DNA of 43,807 bases from Gammaproteobacteria bacterium (GTDB lineage: Bacteria > Pseudomonadota > Gammaproteobacteria > Steroidobacterales > Steroidobacteraceae), in the NCBI GenBank assembly GCA_018970145.1, contig JAGWWY010000015.1, forward strand, positions 1 to 43,807. The letters are read 5' to 3'. The notes beneath the pieces were generated by a model. It saw only the letters and a list, made by a program, of their open reading frames with translations. It was not told where the DNA came from and made no database searches. Shown piece after piece: positions 1-7,794 of the stretch (the stretch's first letter is position 1; each line of letters begins with the position of its first letter). The position numbers and the translations under genes are program-made.

Positions 1-1672
1 TGCGTAAAGCATCGGCGATTCGAAAACGAGCGCTGCGGCCCTCGCGATCGGCGAGCACGTTGTGCGAGCCGTCGTCCGAGGAGCCGTCGTCCGAGGAGCC
101 GTCGAGAGCAAAGTGGGGCTGGCCGATTCGCCAGAGCACGCCATTGACATGCCCTTCGACTCCAAGTCCGGCGATGTCCCGCGCATCGCTTGAGGTAACA
201 CGAGGGACGACGAATTCTTTGAAGGCAGCTGCGAGCGGATGTTGTGAACTCGCTTCGAGTGCCGCGGCGATCGTGCGCGCCTGCGCGGGCGCGAGATCAC
301 CCGTCGTCTCGGTTGAGATCAGTCGCGGGCGCCCCTCGGTCAGAGTCCCGGTCTTGTCGAGCATGACCGTATCAACACAGGCGAGACCCTCGATCGCATC
401 GGATCGCATGACCAGCACACCGAGTTTGGCCAGACGCGAGCTCGAGGCAGCCAAGGCGACCGGCGTTGCGATGGAGAGCGCGCAAGGGCAGGTGGCCACG
501 AGCACGGCGAGTACGGCGGGGAATGCACGCGTCGGATCGATCACGTACCAAACGAGAGCGACCAAGCCTGTCAGCAGCAAGATACGCACGATGAACCAGG
601 AGGCCATGCGTTCGGCGGCGAGTCCCAAGCGCGGGCGCTCGCTTTGTGCGCGCTCGAGCAATCGCACGAGACTGTGCAGCGTCGACTCCGTCGGCAGATG
701 AGTCACGGCCAACGTGATCGCCGCACCGGCATTGATAGAGCCACCGAGCAGAGCCTCGCCCTCGGCACGCCGGTTGGGCAGCGACTCGCCCGTCACAAGT
801 GACTCATCGACAAGCGCAGTGGTGCTCACTACCGTGCCATCGACCGGAATGATCTGTCCCGTTCCGACGCGAATCTGGTCGCCGCGGCGCAGCTCAGCTA
901 GGGCGACTTTGATCACTGCGCCCGACTGGCTATCGACTTTTTGAGCCGTCGCGGGGAGTGCGCGAGCGAGTGCGTCGGTGACGTTGGTGGTTTGATGCCG
1001 ACCACGCATCTCGACATAGCGACCGAGCAGCAGAAATAGAATGAACATGGTCACCGAGTCAAAGTACACCTCGCCGGTACCCGTGACCGTGTTGTATACG
1101 CTCGCGAGATAGGCGAGCACGAGTGCAATGGAGACGGTGACATCCATGCCGAGCACGCGGCGGCGCAGATCGTTGACGGCGCCGCGTAGAATCGGGGCGC
1201 CCGAGTAGAAGAGTACCGGCGTGGCAACGACGAGGCAGGTCCAGCGCAGCGCGTTAGAGAGCTCGCTATCGATGCCTTGGAGGGCGCCCGCATACAAGCC
1301 GCCTGCGTACATCATGACTTGCATCGAACCGATCGCAGCGAGGCCGATGCGTTTGAGAGCGGTGCGACGTTCACGCTTTTGAGATTGAGCGGCAGCGTCA
1401 CCGACCAGAGGCACCGGTCTGAACCCAATCTTGGCAACGCTACCCAAGATCGTACCGAGATTGACGAGCTCGGGATCCCAACTCACCGAGACGCGGCTAT
1501 TCACGACGTTCACATCGGCTTGTTTGATACCCGGTAGAGCACTTAAGGTATTTTTGATCGAGCGGGCGCAGTTGGCGCAATGAACCCCCTCGGCATTGAA
1601 GACCACGTGGCCTTCGCTGGCTGATTCGCTCGTCCAGTGGCCATCGAGCGATAGCGAGGCGCTAACCGTCAT
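1..1672 (-). CDS. ccoI: Cation-translocating P-type ATPase, CcoI/FixI type (3' end cut off)
   Basis: The minus-strand frame stays open from an ATG at 1672 to the window edge, giving about 557 residues of the N-terminal and central part. Visible parts in order are one heavy-metal-binding domain with Cys32-Ala-Asn-Cys35, membrane segments, an actuator loop with TGES, the Cys-Pro-Cys metal channel motif at 395-397, the phosphorylated Asp439 in DKTGT, and an SQHP nucleotide-domain motif. These mark a P1B copper ATPase. CcoI/FixI proteins supply copper for CuB of the cbb3 oxidase, and this gene follows ccoH directly, overlapping it by 11 bp. The extreme C terminus lies outside the window. An acidic Asp/Ser insert near residues 523-535 is encoded by a short tandem repeat. 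Confidence 0.95.
   Translation of the reverse strand, partial: MTVSASLSLDGHWTSESASEGHVVFNAEGVHCANCARSIKNTLSALPGIKQADVNVVNSRVSVSWDPELVNLGTILGSVAKIGFRPVPLVGDAAAQSQKRERRTALKRIGLAAIGSMQVMMYAGGLYAGALQGIDSELSNALRWTCLVVATPVLFYSGAPILRGAVNDLRRRVLGMDVTVSIALVLAYLASVYNTVTGTGEVYFDSVTMFILFLLLGRYVEMRGRHQTTNVTDALARALPATAQKVDSQSGAVIKVALAELRRGDQIRVGTGQIIPVDGTVVSTTALVDESLVTGESLPNRRAEGEALLGGSINAGAAITLAVTHLPTESTLHSLVRLLERAQSERPRLGLAAERMASWFIVRILLLTGLVALVWYVIDPTRAFPAVLAVLVATCPCALSIATPVALAASSSRLAKLGVLVMRSDAIEGLACVDTVMLDKTGTLTEGRPRLISTETTGDLAPAQARTIAAALEASSQHPLAAAFKEFVVPRVTSSDARDIAGLGVEGHVNGVLWRIGQPHFALDGSSDDGSSDDGSHNVLADREGRSARFRIADALR
66..104. repeat. 15-bp tandem repeat inside ccoI
   Basis: The unit GAGCCGTCGTCCGAG occurs perfectly at 66-80 and 81-95, followed by a partial third copy at 96-104. 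On the coding strand it reads as a repeated Asp-Gly-Ser-Ser-Asp pattern, so each copy adds five residues without changing frame. It lies in the ATP-binding domain after the SQHP motif. Confidence 0.9.
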
Positions 1673-2201
1673 CGCGAGACCCTAGAACGACACTGCCTCG
1701 GTTCGATTCGAGTCGACCGCGCAGGCGCCAGTCAGCCGCCGACAGCTCGATCAGCCATGTACCAGACGGAAACGAAACGATCTCGGCCCGATAGCGATCG
1801 GTGCCGTCGATCTGCTTGAGTACGAGCGTTTGATCGAGCGAGGGAAGCGTGGCGTGGGTCAAGCGCACGCTTAACCGGGGCGGAGCGGGGACGCCGGATT
1901 TGGCGGCATAGGCGGCTTCCATCACCGCCGGTGTGGTTTGCTGCAAACAGCGAAGGCGCACTGTGATACCGGCGTCGATGGCGCGTTGCGCCCGCGCGAA
2001 GTCTGCATCGAGCGCTGAACCTTCCGAGACATACTGCGGCGGCAATTCAGGCTCGGAGCCCGATATTGCCAAATAAAGCGTATAGAAGCTCGCGAGCACC
2101 GCAGCAACCGGAATACCGATCATCGTCCAGAAAATTGGCCCAGGAGTTACTCGAGAGATTACTCGAGAGATCAGATGATGACGCGTGCCCGACATACTCA
2201 T
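1662..2201 (-). CDS. ccoH: cbb3 oxidase maturation protein CcoH/FixH
   Basis: This 179-residue protein has one N-terminal membrane segment at about residues 24-46 and a periplasmic domain of the FixH family. CcoH is a small anchor protein needed for stable assembly of cbb3 oxidase. It sits between ccoG, which ends 21 bp upstream, and ccoI, whose start overlaps its last 11 bp, the usual ccoG-ccoH-ccoI order. The N terminus contains a duplicated Ile-Ser-Arg-Val, encoded by a 12-bp tandem direct repeat around 2148-2171. FixH proteins are poorly conserved, so the call rests on position plus topology as much as on sequence. Confidence 0.87.
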   Translation of the reverse strand: MSMSGTRHHLISRVISRVTPGPIFWTMIGIPVAAVLASFYTLYLAISGSEPELPPQYVSEGSALDADFARAQRAIDAGITVRLRCLQQTTPAVMEAAYAAKSGVPAPPRLSVRLTHATLPSLDQTLVLKQIDGTDRYRAEIVSFPSGTWLIELSAADWRLRGRLESNRGSVVLGSRDDG

Positions 2202-2222
2202 GCCCCTTGATCCGCTGACGCG

Positions 2223-3677
2223 CTAGCGACGCGGCGCGAAGAAACGGGATTCGGCCGAGGCCCGCAAGCTGGGGTCGTGCTCGGCGCGTATCTCGAAGCG
2301 GACCTCGGACACGCCCGCCTCGTCACGCTCCTCCATCTCGCGCTGACCATTCGCGTCGGCTGAATCGTCCCAAGCACGTTTTCTGACACGAACGGCCGCG
2401 TTGAAGACCTCACCTGCGGGGACGGTGAACACCGGCCTCGCCGGGTCAAGCCGATAACCGCCAGTATCATTGCCAGTGTCACTGCGCTCGCTCGCGACAC
2501 TCACCACGAAGCGACGGGAGACACTGTCCTTGTTCATGAGCTTCAATAGATAAACATTTTCGATCTCACCGGTCTCAAGGGACCGATACAACACATTGCG
2601 ATCATGCAGCACATCGAGCGCCAGGGGCTGGCGCATCGCCAAGGCGACGATGAAGCCGATACCCAGGGCGAGCAACAAGACACCGTAGACGATGACGCGG
2701 GGTCGCAGCACGTGTGTTCGCCGGTGATCGATAGCATTGTGGGTATCGTAGCGAACGAGTCCTCGAGCGTAACCCATCTTGTCCATGACCCCGTCGCAGG
2801 CGTCAATGCAAGCGGCGCAAGCGATACACTCGTATTGCAGTCCGTTACGGATGTCGATGCCGGTGGGACAGACCTGTACGCAGAGCGTGCAATCGGTGCA
2901 GTCACCGAGACCCGCAGCGCGTGGATCGGCTCCCTTGCGTCGGCCACCGCGGGGCTCACCACGGTTGACGTCATAGGTGATAATCAGTGTGTCCCGATCG
3001 AACATCGCGCTCTGAAAGCGCGCATACGGGCACATGTATTTGCAGACCTGCTCGCGCAGGAAGCCCGCGTTACCGTAAGTGGCAAAGCCATAGAATACAA
3101 TCCAGAAGGTCTCCCACGAGCCGAGTGACAAGGTCAGCATTTTTTCGGCGAGGACATCGACCGGCGTAAAAAAGCCGACGAATGTAAAACCCGTCCAGAG
3201 TGAGAAGACGATCCACAGCGTTTGCTTAGCCGCTTTGTGCATGAGCTTGTTGTTCGACCAAGGGGCGGCATCGAGCTTCATCCGCTGGGCGCGGTCCCCC
3301 TCGGTGATGCGCTCCATCCAAATAAAAACTTCGGTCCACACTGTTTGCGGACACGCATAGCCGCACCAGAGACGCCCACCGACTGCGGTAAAGAAAAAAA
3401 GACTCAATGCCGCGATGACCAGTAACCACGCGAGAAAGACGAAATCTTGAGGCCACAGCGTGAGCCCGAGCAGATGGAATTTACGCGCGGGTAGATCGAA
3501 GAGGATGGCTTGCCGATCGTCCCAGCGTAGCCACGGAAGACCGTAAAAAAGACCGAGCAATATCCAGACGGCGATCGTACGTCGGGTCGCAAAACGACCT
3601 TTGACCTCGCGTGGATACACTTTTTGGTGTGCTTGGTAGTAGGACCCCCCGGTGGATGTCTCTTCAGTAAGACTCAT
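2223..3677 (-). CDS. ccoG: cbb3 oxidase accessory iron-sulfur membrane protein CcoG/RdxA
   Basis: The protein has 484 residues from the ATG at 3677. The frame is open further upstream, but this start overlaps the previous stop as ATGA and gives the usual family N terminus (MSLTEE). Several membrane segments surround a WCGYACPQ motif (Cys105, Cys109) and CKYMCPYARFQ (Cys212, Cys216). Two 4Fe-4S ferredoxin clusters follow at Cys260/263/266/270 and Cys284/287/290/294. The C-terminal part is an Ig-like periplasmic domain. CcoG is linked to copper handling and reduction during cbb3 assembly. It is translationally coupled to the small upstream membrane gene and followed by ccoH. Confidence 0.95.
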   Translation of the reverse strand: MSLTEETSTGGSYYQAHQKVYPREVKGRFATRRTIAVWILLGLFYGLPWLRWDDRQAILFDLPARKFHLLGLTLWPQDFVFLAWLLVIAALSLFFFTAVGGRLWCGYACPQTVWTEVFIWMERITEGDRAQRMKLDAAPWSNNKLMHKAAKQTLWIVFSLWTGFTFVGFFTPVDVLAEKMLTLSLGSWETFWIVFYGFATYGNAGFLREQVCKYMCPYARFQSAMFDRDTLIITYDVNRGEPRGGRRKGADPRAAGLGDCTDCTLCVQVCPTGIDIRNGLQYECIACAACIDACDGVMDKMGYARGLVRYDTHNAIDHRRTHVLRPRVIVYGVLLLALGIGFIVALAMRQPLALDVLHDRNVLYRSLETGEIENVYLLKLMNKDSVSRRFVVSVASERSDTGNDTGGYRLDPARPVFTVPAGEVFNAAVRVRKRAWDDSADANGQREMEERDEAGVSEVRFEIRAEHDPSLRASAESRFFAPRR

Positions 3678-3976
3678 GATCGGCGTGTAGCTGGTGGCGT
3701 GCAGAGCAGGCTTGCGGTCAATCCAGCCGAGACGGCACTGACCATCCAAAAAAAGAAAAAACCTAAACTGTAGAGCGTCGTGCGACTCGGCGCTGCCCCG
3801 GTCGGTCGTAATACGGTAACGATCGGAGCTGGATCGACGAAGGCAAAGAAAACGAGCGTTGCAACGCTCGCGGAGAGGAAGGAACACCAGACAACGGTAA
3901 ACGCGAGTCGGCCACGTGGGCCAAGCTCTTGCGCTTCAGAGCGGCTGTCTCTCTCAGGGCTCGAGTTGGGCGACAC
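3674..3976 (-). CDS. Small two-helix membrane protein within the cco operon
   Basis: This 100-residue protein is not one of the named Cco subunits. After a polar N terminus rich in Ser, Arg and Glu come two hydrophobic segments, at about residues 29-48 and 70-92. The second contains four consecutive Phe and a Trp. The start is a GTG at 3976, because no ATG precedes the first helix. It overlaps the end of ccoP by 23 bp, and its TGA overlaps the ATG of ccoG as ATGA. Overlap on both sides strongly suggests a real, co-translated gene. By context it may be a cbb3 assembly or accessory peptide. I do not recognise a family, and no cofactor motif is visible. Confidence 0.75.
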   Translation of the reverse strand: MSPNSSPERDSRSEAQELGPRGRLAFTVVWCSFLSASVATLVFFAFVDPAPIVTVLRPTGAAPSRTTLYSLGFFFFWMVSAVSAGLTASLLCTPPATRRS

Positions 3977-4865
3977 GTGTGGCTCCGATGCTGATCACGT
4001 AGGCTGCCAGCAGCCGGATACGGGTATCACCCAGGTGCTCCTGCACTGGCATCAGATTTTGACGCCCGTTCGCGATGGTGTAGCGGATCGCTTCCATCGA
4101 GCCGCCATGCAACCAGATGTTGTCAGTCAAATTCGGAGCGCCGATCGCCGTGATGCCCTTGGCATCGGCACCGTGACAGGCCGCACAGAACTGGGCGAAG
4201 TGCTGTTGACCCGCTGCGACATCTCCCTTGAGTGCTTTGCGACCTGAGAGCAGCATGACGTAGGCGGCAGCATCATCCAGACCTTGCTCGCCAAGTACCT
4301 CGGCCCATGGCGCCATCACACCCATGCGTCCGTAGGCAATCGACGTTTGGATCAGGGTGGGTTCACCACCCCACAGCCAGTCGCCATCCGTTAGATTCGG
4401 AAAGCCCGAGCCACCGCGACCATCGGAGCCGTGACAAGCGGCGCAATGATTGGCGAAAAGGTTACGACCGATCGCGACCGCTTGCTCGTCCTTTGCGAGA
4501 TCCTCGGGCTCTCGATTGGCGAACTTGGCGAGTATGACGCGCGCTTGCTTCTCCTGCTCGGCTTGCATCTGCTCCCATTGTTTGATCTGCGTCCAACCTA
4601 AAGTGCCCTGGTAATTGCCGAGCGTGGGGTATAGCACGGCATAGACCACCGCAAAGAGCACCGATAGCACGAACAGCCACAGCCACCAGCGGGGCAGCGG
4701 GTTGTTGTACTCGCGCAGGTCTGCATCCCACACATGCCCGGTGGTGTCTTCCGTACGTCGTGATTCACCTCGACGCTTGCGCATCCACACCAGCAACCAC
4801 ACGGCTGCAGCCGTATTCAGAACCGTGAGCGCGACGACGAAGAGGTTCATGGCGGAGCTGAGCAT
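3954..4865 (-). CDS. ccoP: cbb3 cytochrome c oxidase dihaem subunit III (CcoP)
   Basis: CcoP passes electrons from soluble cytochrome c to CcoO. The 303-residue protein has two N-terminal membrane segments (about 8-28 and 60-79) and two class I cytochrome c domains, with haem motifs Cys141-Cys144-His145 and Cys227-Cys230-His231. Downstream Met residues in the GVMAPW and NLMPVQ contexts are probable axial ligands. The leading extra helix makes it a two-helix CcoP. It begins 2 bp after the ccoQ stop, and the ATG at Met6 is an alternative start. Its 3' end overlaps the small membrane gene. Confidence 0.97.
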   Translation of the reverse strand: MLSSAMNLFVVALTVLNTAAAVWLLVWMRKRRGESRRTEDTTGHVWDADLREYNNPLPRWWLWLFVLSVLFAVVYAVLYPTLGNYQGTLGWTQIKQWEQMQAEQEKQARVILAKFANREPEDLAKDEQAVAIGRNLFANHCAACHGSDGRGGSGFPNLTDGDWLWGGEPTLIQTSIAYGRMGVMAPWAEVLGEQGLDDAAAYVMLLSGRKALKGDVAAGQQHFAQFCAACHGADAKGITAIGAPNLTDNIWLHGGSMEAIRYTIANGRQNLMPVQEHLGDTRIRLLAAYVISIGATRVAQLEP

Positions 4866-4867
4866 GC

Positions 4868-5020
4868 TTAATCTTCCTCGAGTGGCAGGTGGGAAGCTTC
4901 ATCGAACTGCTCACGTCGGCGCCGGCTAAAAGCCCACACACAAACGGCGACGAAAGCCAGCATGGCCAATAGTGTGGCGACGCCACGCATCACACCGACG
5001 GCCTCCGGCGAGAGACTCAT
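4868..5020 (-). CDS. ccoQ: cbb3 oxidase small subunit CcoQ
   Basis: This 50-residue gene starts at the ATG at 5020, which overlaps the ccoO stop as ATGA, and ends with TAA just before ccoP. The product has one membrane helix at about residues 11-31, followed by an Arg-rich stop-transfer stretch (SRRRREQF) and an acidic tail. Size, topology and position between ccoO and ccoP are those of CcoQ/FixQ, which stabilises the complex. The protein is too small for motif-based proof, so synteny carries the call. Confidence 0.9.
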   Translation of the reverse strand: MSLSPEAVGVMRGVATLLAMLAFVAVCVWAFSRRRREQFDEASHLPLEED

Positions 5021-5625
5021 TTCCACTCCTTGGAGGCGATACCCAGACCTTGCAAATAGGCGATCAAGGCGTCCATCTCCGTTTTACCTTCGACATCGGC
5101 GCTCGCTGCAGCGATCTGCGCATCCGAATAGGGATGTCCAAGAATGCGCAACGTCGTCATTTTCTTTGGTGTGAGGCGCGTATCTATTTTTGCCTCGGCC
5201 AACCACGGAAACCCCGGCATGTTGGATTCGGGTACGAGATCGCGCGGGTTCATCAAGTGCAGGCGCTGCCATTCATCGCTGTACTTACCGCCGACACGGG
5301 CAAGGTCAGGCCCCGTTCGCTTCGAGCCAAACTGGAACGGTCGGTCGTATACCGACTCACCCGCGACTGAGTAGTGACCATAGCGCTCTACCTCGCCGCG
5401 CAAGGGGCGAATCATTTGAGAATGACAGGTGTAGCAGCCCTCGCGGACGTAGATATCGCGACCCTCGAGTTGCAGAGCGGCGTAAGGCTTGATACCCGGC
5501 GCCGGGTTGGTGATCTCTGCGGTCATGGTGAGCGGCACGATCTCGACGAGGCCGCCGATGCTGATCACGATGGCGACGAGGATGCCAAGCAGCCCGACGT
5601 TTTTCTCGATGACGTCATGTTTCAT
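5017..5625 (-). CDS. ccoO: cbb3 cytochrome c oxidase monohaem subunit II (CcoO)
   Basis: The 202-residue protein has one N-terminal membrane anchor (about residues 10-32) and a periplasmic cytochrome c domain with Cys64-Tyr-Thr-Cys67-His68-Ser-Gln, the signature of CcoO/FixO. A later Met in the [10 protein letters not shown] context is the likely axial ligand. It carries electrons from CcoP to the haem-copper subunit CcoN. The gene follows ccoN by 18 bp and overlaps ccoQ by 4 bp, so it is part of one transcript. Confidence 0.97.
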   Translation of the reverse strand: MKHDVIEKNVGLLGILVAIVISIGGLVEIVPLTMTAEITNPAPGIKPYAALQLEGRDIYVREGCYTCHSQMIRPLRGEVERYGHYSVAGESVYDRPFQFGSKRTGPDLARVGGKYSDEWQRLHLMNPRDLVPESNMPGFPWLAEAKIDTRLTPKKMTTLRILGHPYSDAQIAAASADVEGKTEMDALIAYLQGLGIASKEWK

Positions 5626-5643
5626 GGTGTTGCTCCCTGGTGT

Positions 5644-7080
5644 TCAGGCGTGAGCCAGTTCCGGATTCGGGATAACGACGGGTGTCACCTTGCCTTGCCC
5701 GATCGTTTTAGCGACGTTGTAGACCATGAGAAACATGCCAAACAGCACTAAGACGCCGCCGAGCAAACGAATGGCGTAATACGGATAAGTTGCGTTGAGT
5801 GCTTCGACGAAGGTGTAGGTCAGCGTGCCGTCGGGATTCGTCGCGCGCCACATGAGACCCTGCATGACGCCCGCAATCCACATCGAGACGGTGTAGAGCA
5901 CGATACCGATGGTGGTGGTCCAAAAGTGAATATCAATGAGCTTGGTGCTCCACATTTGCGTCTGGCCGAAGAGGCGCGGGATCAACATGTAGAGCGAACC
6001 GACTGAGACCATCGCGACCCAACCGAGCGCACCTGAATGTACGTGACCGATGGTCCAGTCCGTATAGTGTGAGAGAGCGTTGATGGTCTTGATCGACATC
6101 ATGGGGCCCTCGAAAGTCGACATGCCGTAGAACGACAGCGATACGATCAAGAACTTCAAGATAGGATCGGTACGCAACTTATGCCACGCGCCTGAGAGTG
6201 TCATGATGCCGTTGATCATGCCGCCCCACGATGGGGCGAGCAGCATCAACGAGAACACCATACCGATGCTCTGTGCCCAGTCGGGCAGCGTGGTGTAGTG
6301 CAGATGATGCGGACCGGCCCACATGTAAATCGAGATCAGCGACCAAAAGTGCACGATCGACAGACGGTAGGAATAGATCGGACGACCCGCCTGCTTTGGC
6401 ACGAAGTAATACATCATCCCGAGGAACGCGGCAGTCAAGAAAAAGCCGACCGCATTGTGCCCATACCACCATTGCACCATCGCATCGACTACACCGGCGT
6501 AGGCCGAGTAGCTCTTCGTGAGCGTCACTGGAATGGCGGCGCTGTTGACGATGTGTAAGACGGCGACCGTGATGATGAAAGCCGCGAAGAACCAGTTGGC
6601 GACGTAGATGTGCGACACCCTGCGTTTGGCGAGTGTTCCGAGAAATACGATCGCATACGCCACCCAAACCACCGCGATGAGGATATCGATCGGCCATTCG
6701 AGTTCCGCGTATTCTTTACTGCTTGTCATGCCGAGCGGCAAGGTGATCGCGGCAGACAAGATCACCAGTTGCCAGCCCCAGAACGTGAAAGCGGCGAGAC
6801 CATCCGAGTAGAGTCTCGTGTGGCAGGTACGCTGTACGATGTAGTAGGAGGTGGCAAAGATGGCCGAGCCGCCGAAGGCGAAGATCACCGCGTTCGTATG
6901 CAGTGGTCGCAGGCGACTGAAGGTCAGCCAAGGCGTGTCGAAGTTGAGTTCGGGGAACATCAACTGGGCGGCGATGATGACGCCCACGAGCATTCCGACG
7001 ACGCCCCAGACGACGGTCATGATGGCGAACTGCCTTACAACCTTGTCGTTGTACGACACGGTCACCGCGTGTGCAGTCAT
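5644..7080 (-). CDS. ccoN: cbb3 cytochrome c oxidase catalytic subunit I (CcoN)
   Basis: CcoN reduces oxygen to water at a high-spin haem b3/CuB centre and pumps protons. The 478-residue protein is a haem-copper oxidase subunit I with about 12 membrane segments. Histidine ligand regions are visible: RLRPLHTN (His61), [17 protein letters not shown], and HVHSGALGW near the C terminus. The active-site tyrosine is probably in the helix containing YYFVPKQAG, as in cbb3 enzymes. It heads the ccoNOQP genes. A purine-rich GGGGGAG lies about 10 bp upstream of the ATG. The enzyme has high oxygen affinity and serves microaerobic respiration, which fits the upstream fixLJ. Confidence 0.98.
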   Translation of the reverse strand: MTAHAVTVSYNDKVVRQFAIMTVVWGVVGMLVGVIIAAQLMFPELNFDTPWLTFSRLRPLHTNAVIFAFGGSAIFATSYYIVQRTCHTRLYSDGLAAFTFWGWQLVILSAAITLPLGMTSSKEYAELEWPIDILIAVVWVAYAIVFLGTLAKRRVSHIYVANWFFAAFIITVAVLHIVNSAAIPVTLTKSYSAYAGVVDAMVQWWYGHNAVGFFLTAAFLGMMYYFVPKQAGRPIYSYRLSIVHFWSLISIYMWAGPHHLHYTTLPDWAQSIGMVFSLMLLAPSWGGMINGIMTLSGAWHKLRTDPILKFLIVSLSFYGMSTFEGPMMSIKTINALSHYTDWTIGHVHSGALGWVAMVSVGSLYMLIPRLFGQTQMWSTKLIDIHFWTTTIGIVLYTVSMWIAGVMQGLMWRATNPDGTLTYTFVEALNATYPYYAIRLLGGVLVLFGMFLMVYNVAKTIGQGKVTPVVIPNPELAHA

Positions 7081-7179
7081 TTTGGAGACTCCCCCGAATG
7101 TTGAACGCGGGAATTTTCTCCGGTGGCGCGCCGTCGTTGAATAAGTAGATCACGCAGGCGCACGCGCGCCCGCGCGATC

Positions 7180-7794
7180 TCAGACGGTTTTGTCGAGCTC
7201 GAGCACCATGCGCACGAGTTGCGCGAGCGATTGCGCTCCCATCTTTTCCATCACCCGCGCGCGGTGGATTTCGACTGTGCGTTGACTGACGCCGAGATCG
7301 CCGGCCATGACCTTGTTGGCCTTACCCTGCGTGACCAGTTGTAGTACTTCCTGTTCGCGCGGCGTGAGGGAGTCAAAACGGTGGCGTAGCGTTTCACGTT
7401 GTTGCAACAACTGACGATGCTCGGCGTCACTCGTCAGCGCGCGCTGTACCCGATCGATCAGCTCTTGATCGCGAAAGGGCTTCTGCAAGAAGTCGAAGGC
7501 GCCGTGTTGGATAGCCTCGACGGCCATTGGGATATCGCCATGTCCGCTGATGAAAATCACCGGGATGATCGCGCCGCGTTGATTGAGCTCGGTCTGTAGC
7601 TCGATGCCGCTTATACCCGGCATGCGCACATCGAGGACGAGACAGCCGGGTTGCTCGCCATCCCATGTGGCGAGGAATTCTTGGGCGGACGCGTGTGCAA
7701 CGGTGGGGAGTCCGACCGACTTCAACAGCAGCCGCAACGAGCTGCGAACGGCATCGTCGTCATCCACAACATACACGGTGGCAGTGCGTGTCAT
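7180..7794 (-). CDS. fixJ: Response regulator FixJ
   Basis: This 204-residue regulator has a receiver domain with the acidic pocket VDDDDA near residue 11, phospho-acceptor Asp55 in LVLDVRMPG, and Lys105 in the FLQKPF loop. The C-terminal LuxR/FixJ helix-turn-helix (about residues 140-198) includes SLTPREQEVL, SQRTVEIHR and RVMEKM, the last typical of the FixJ/NarL subset. The ATG overlaps the fixL stop as ATGA. Phosphorylated FixJ activates microaerobic genes. Here the next gene downstream is ccoN, so direct control of the oxidase, or its own partner fixK elsewhere, is expected by inference. Confidence 0.95.
   Translation of the reverse strand: MTRTATVYVVDDDDAVRSSLRLLLKSVGLPTVAHASAQEFLATWDGEQPGCLVLDVRMPGISGIELQTELNQRGAIIPVIFISGHGDIPMAVEAIQHGAFDFLQKPFRDQELIDRVQRALTSDAEHRQLLQQRETLRHRFDSLTPREQEVLQLVTQGKANKVMAGDLGVSQRTVEIHRARVMEKMGAQSLAQLVRMVLELDKTV

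Noticed and set aside
60..701. 213-codon plus-strand open frame
   Set aside because: It is the antisense shadow of ccoI, whose motifs (CPC, DKTGT, CxxC) lie in the minus-strand frame.
7134..7152. Possible FNR box upstream of ccoN
   Set aside because: TTGAATAAGTAGATCAC has half-site-like ends, but the spacing and symmetry do not fit TTGAT-N4-ATCAA.
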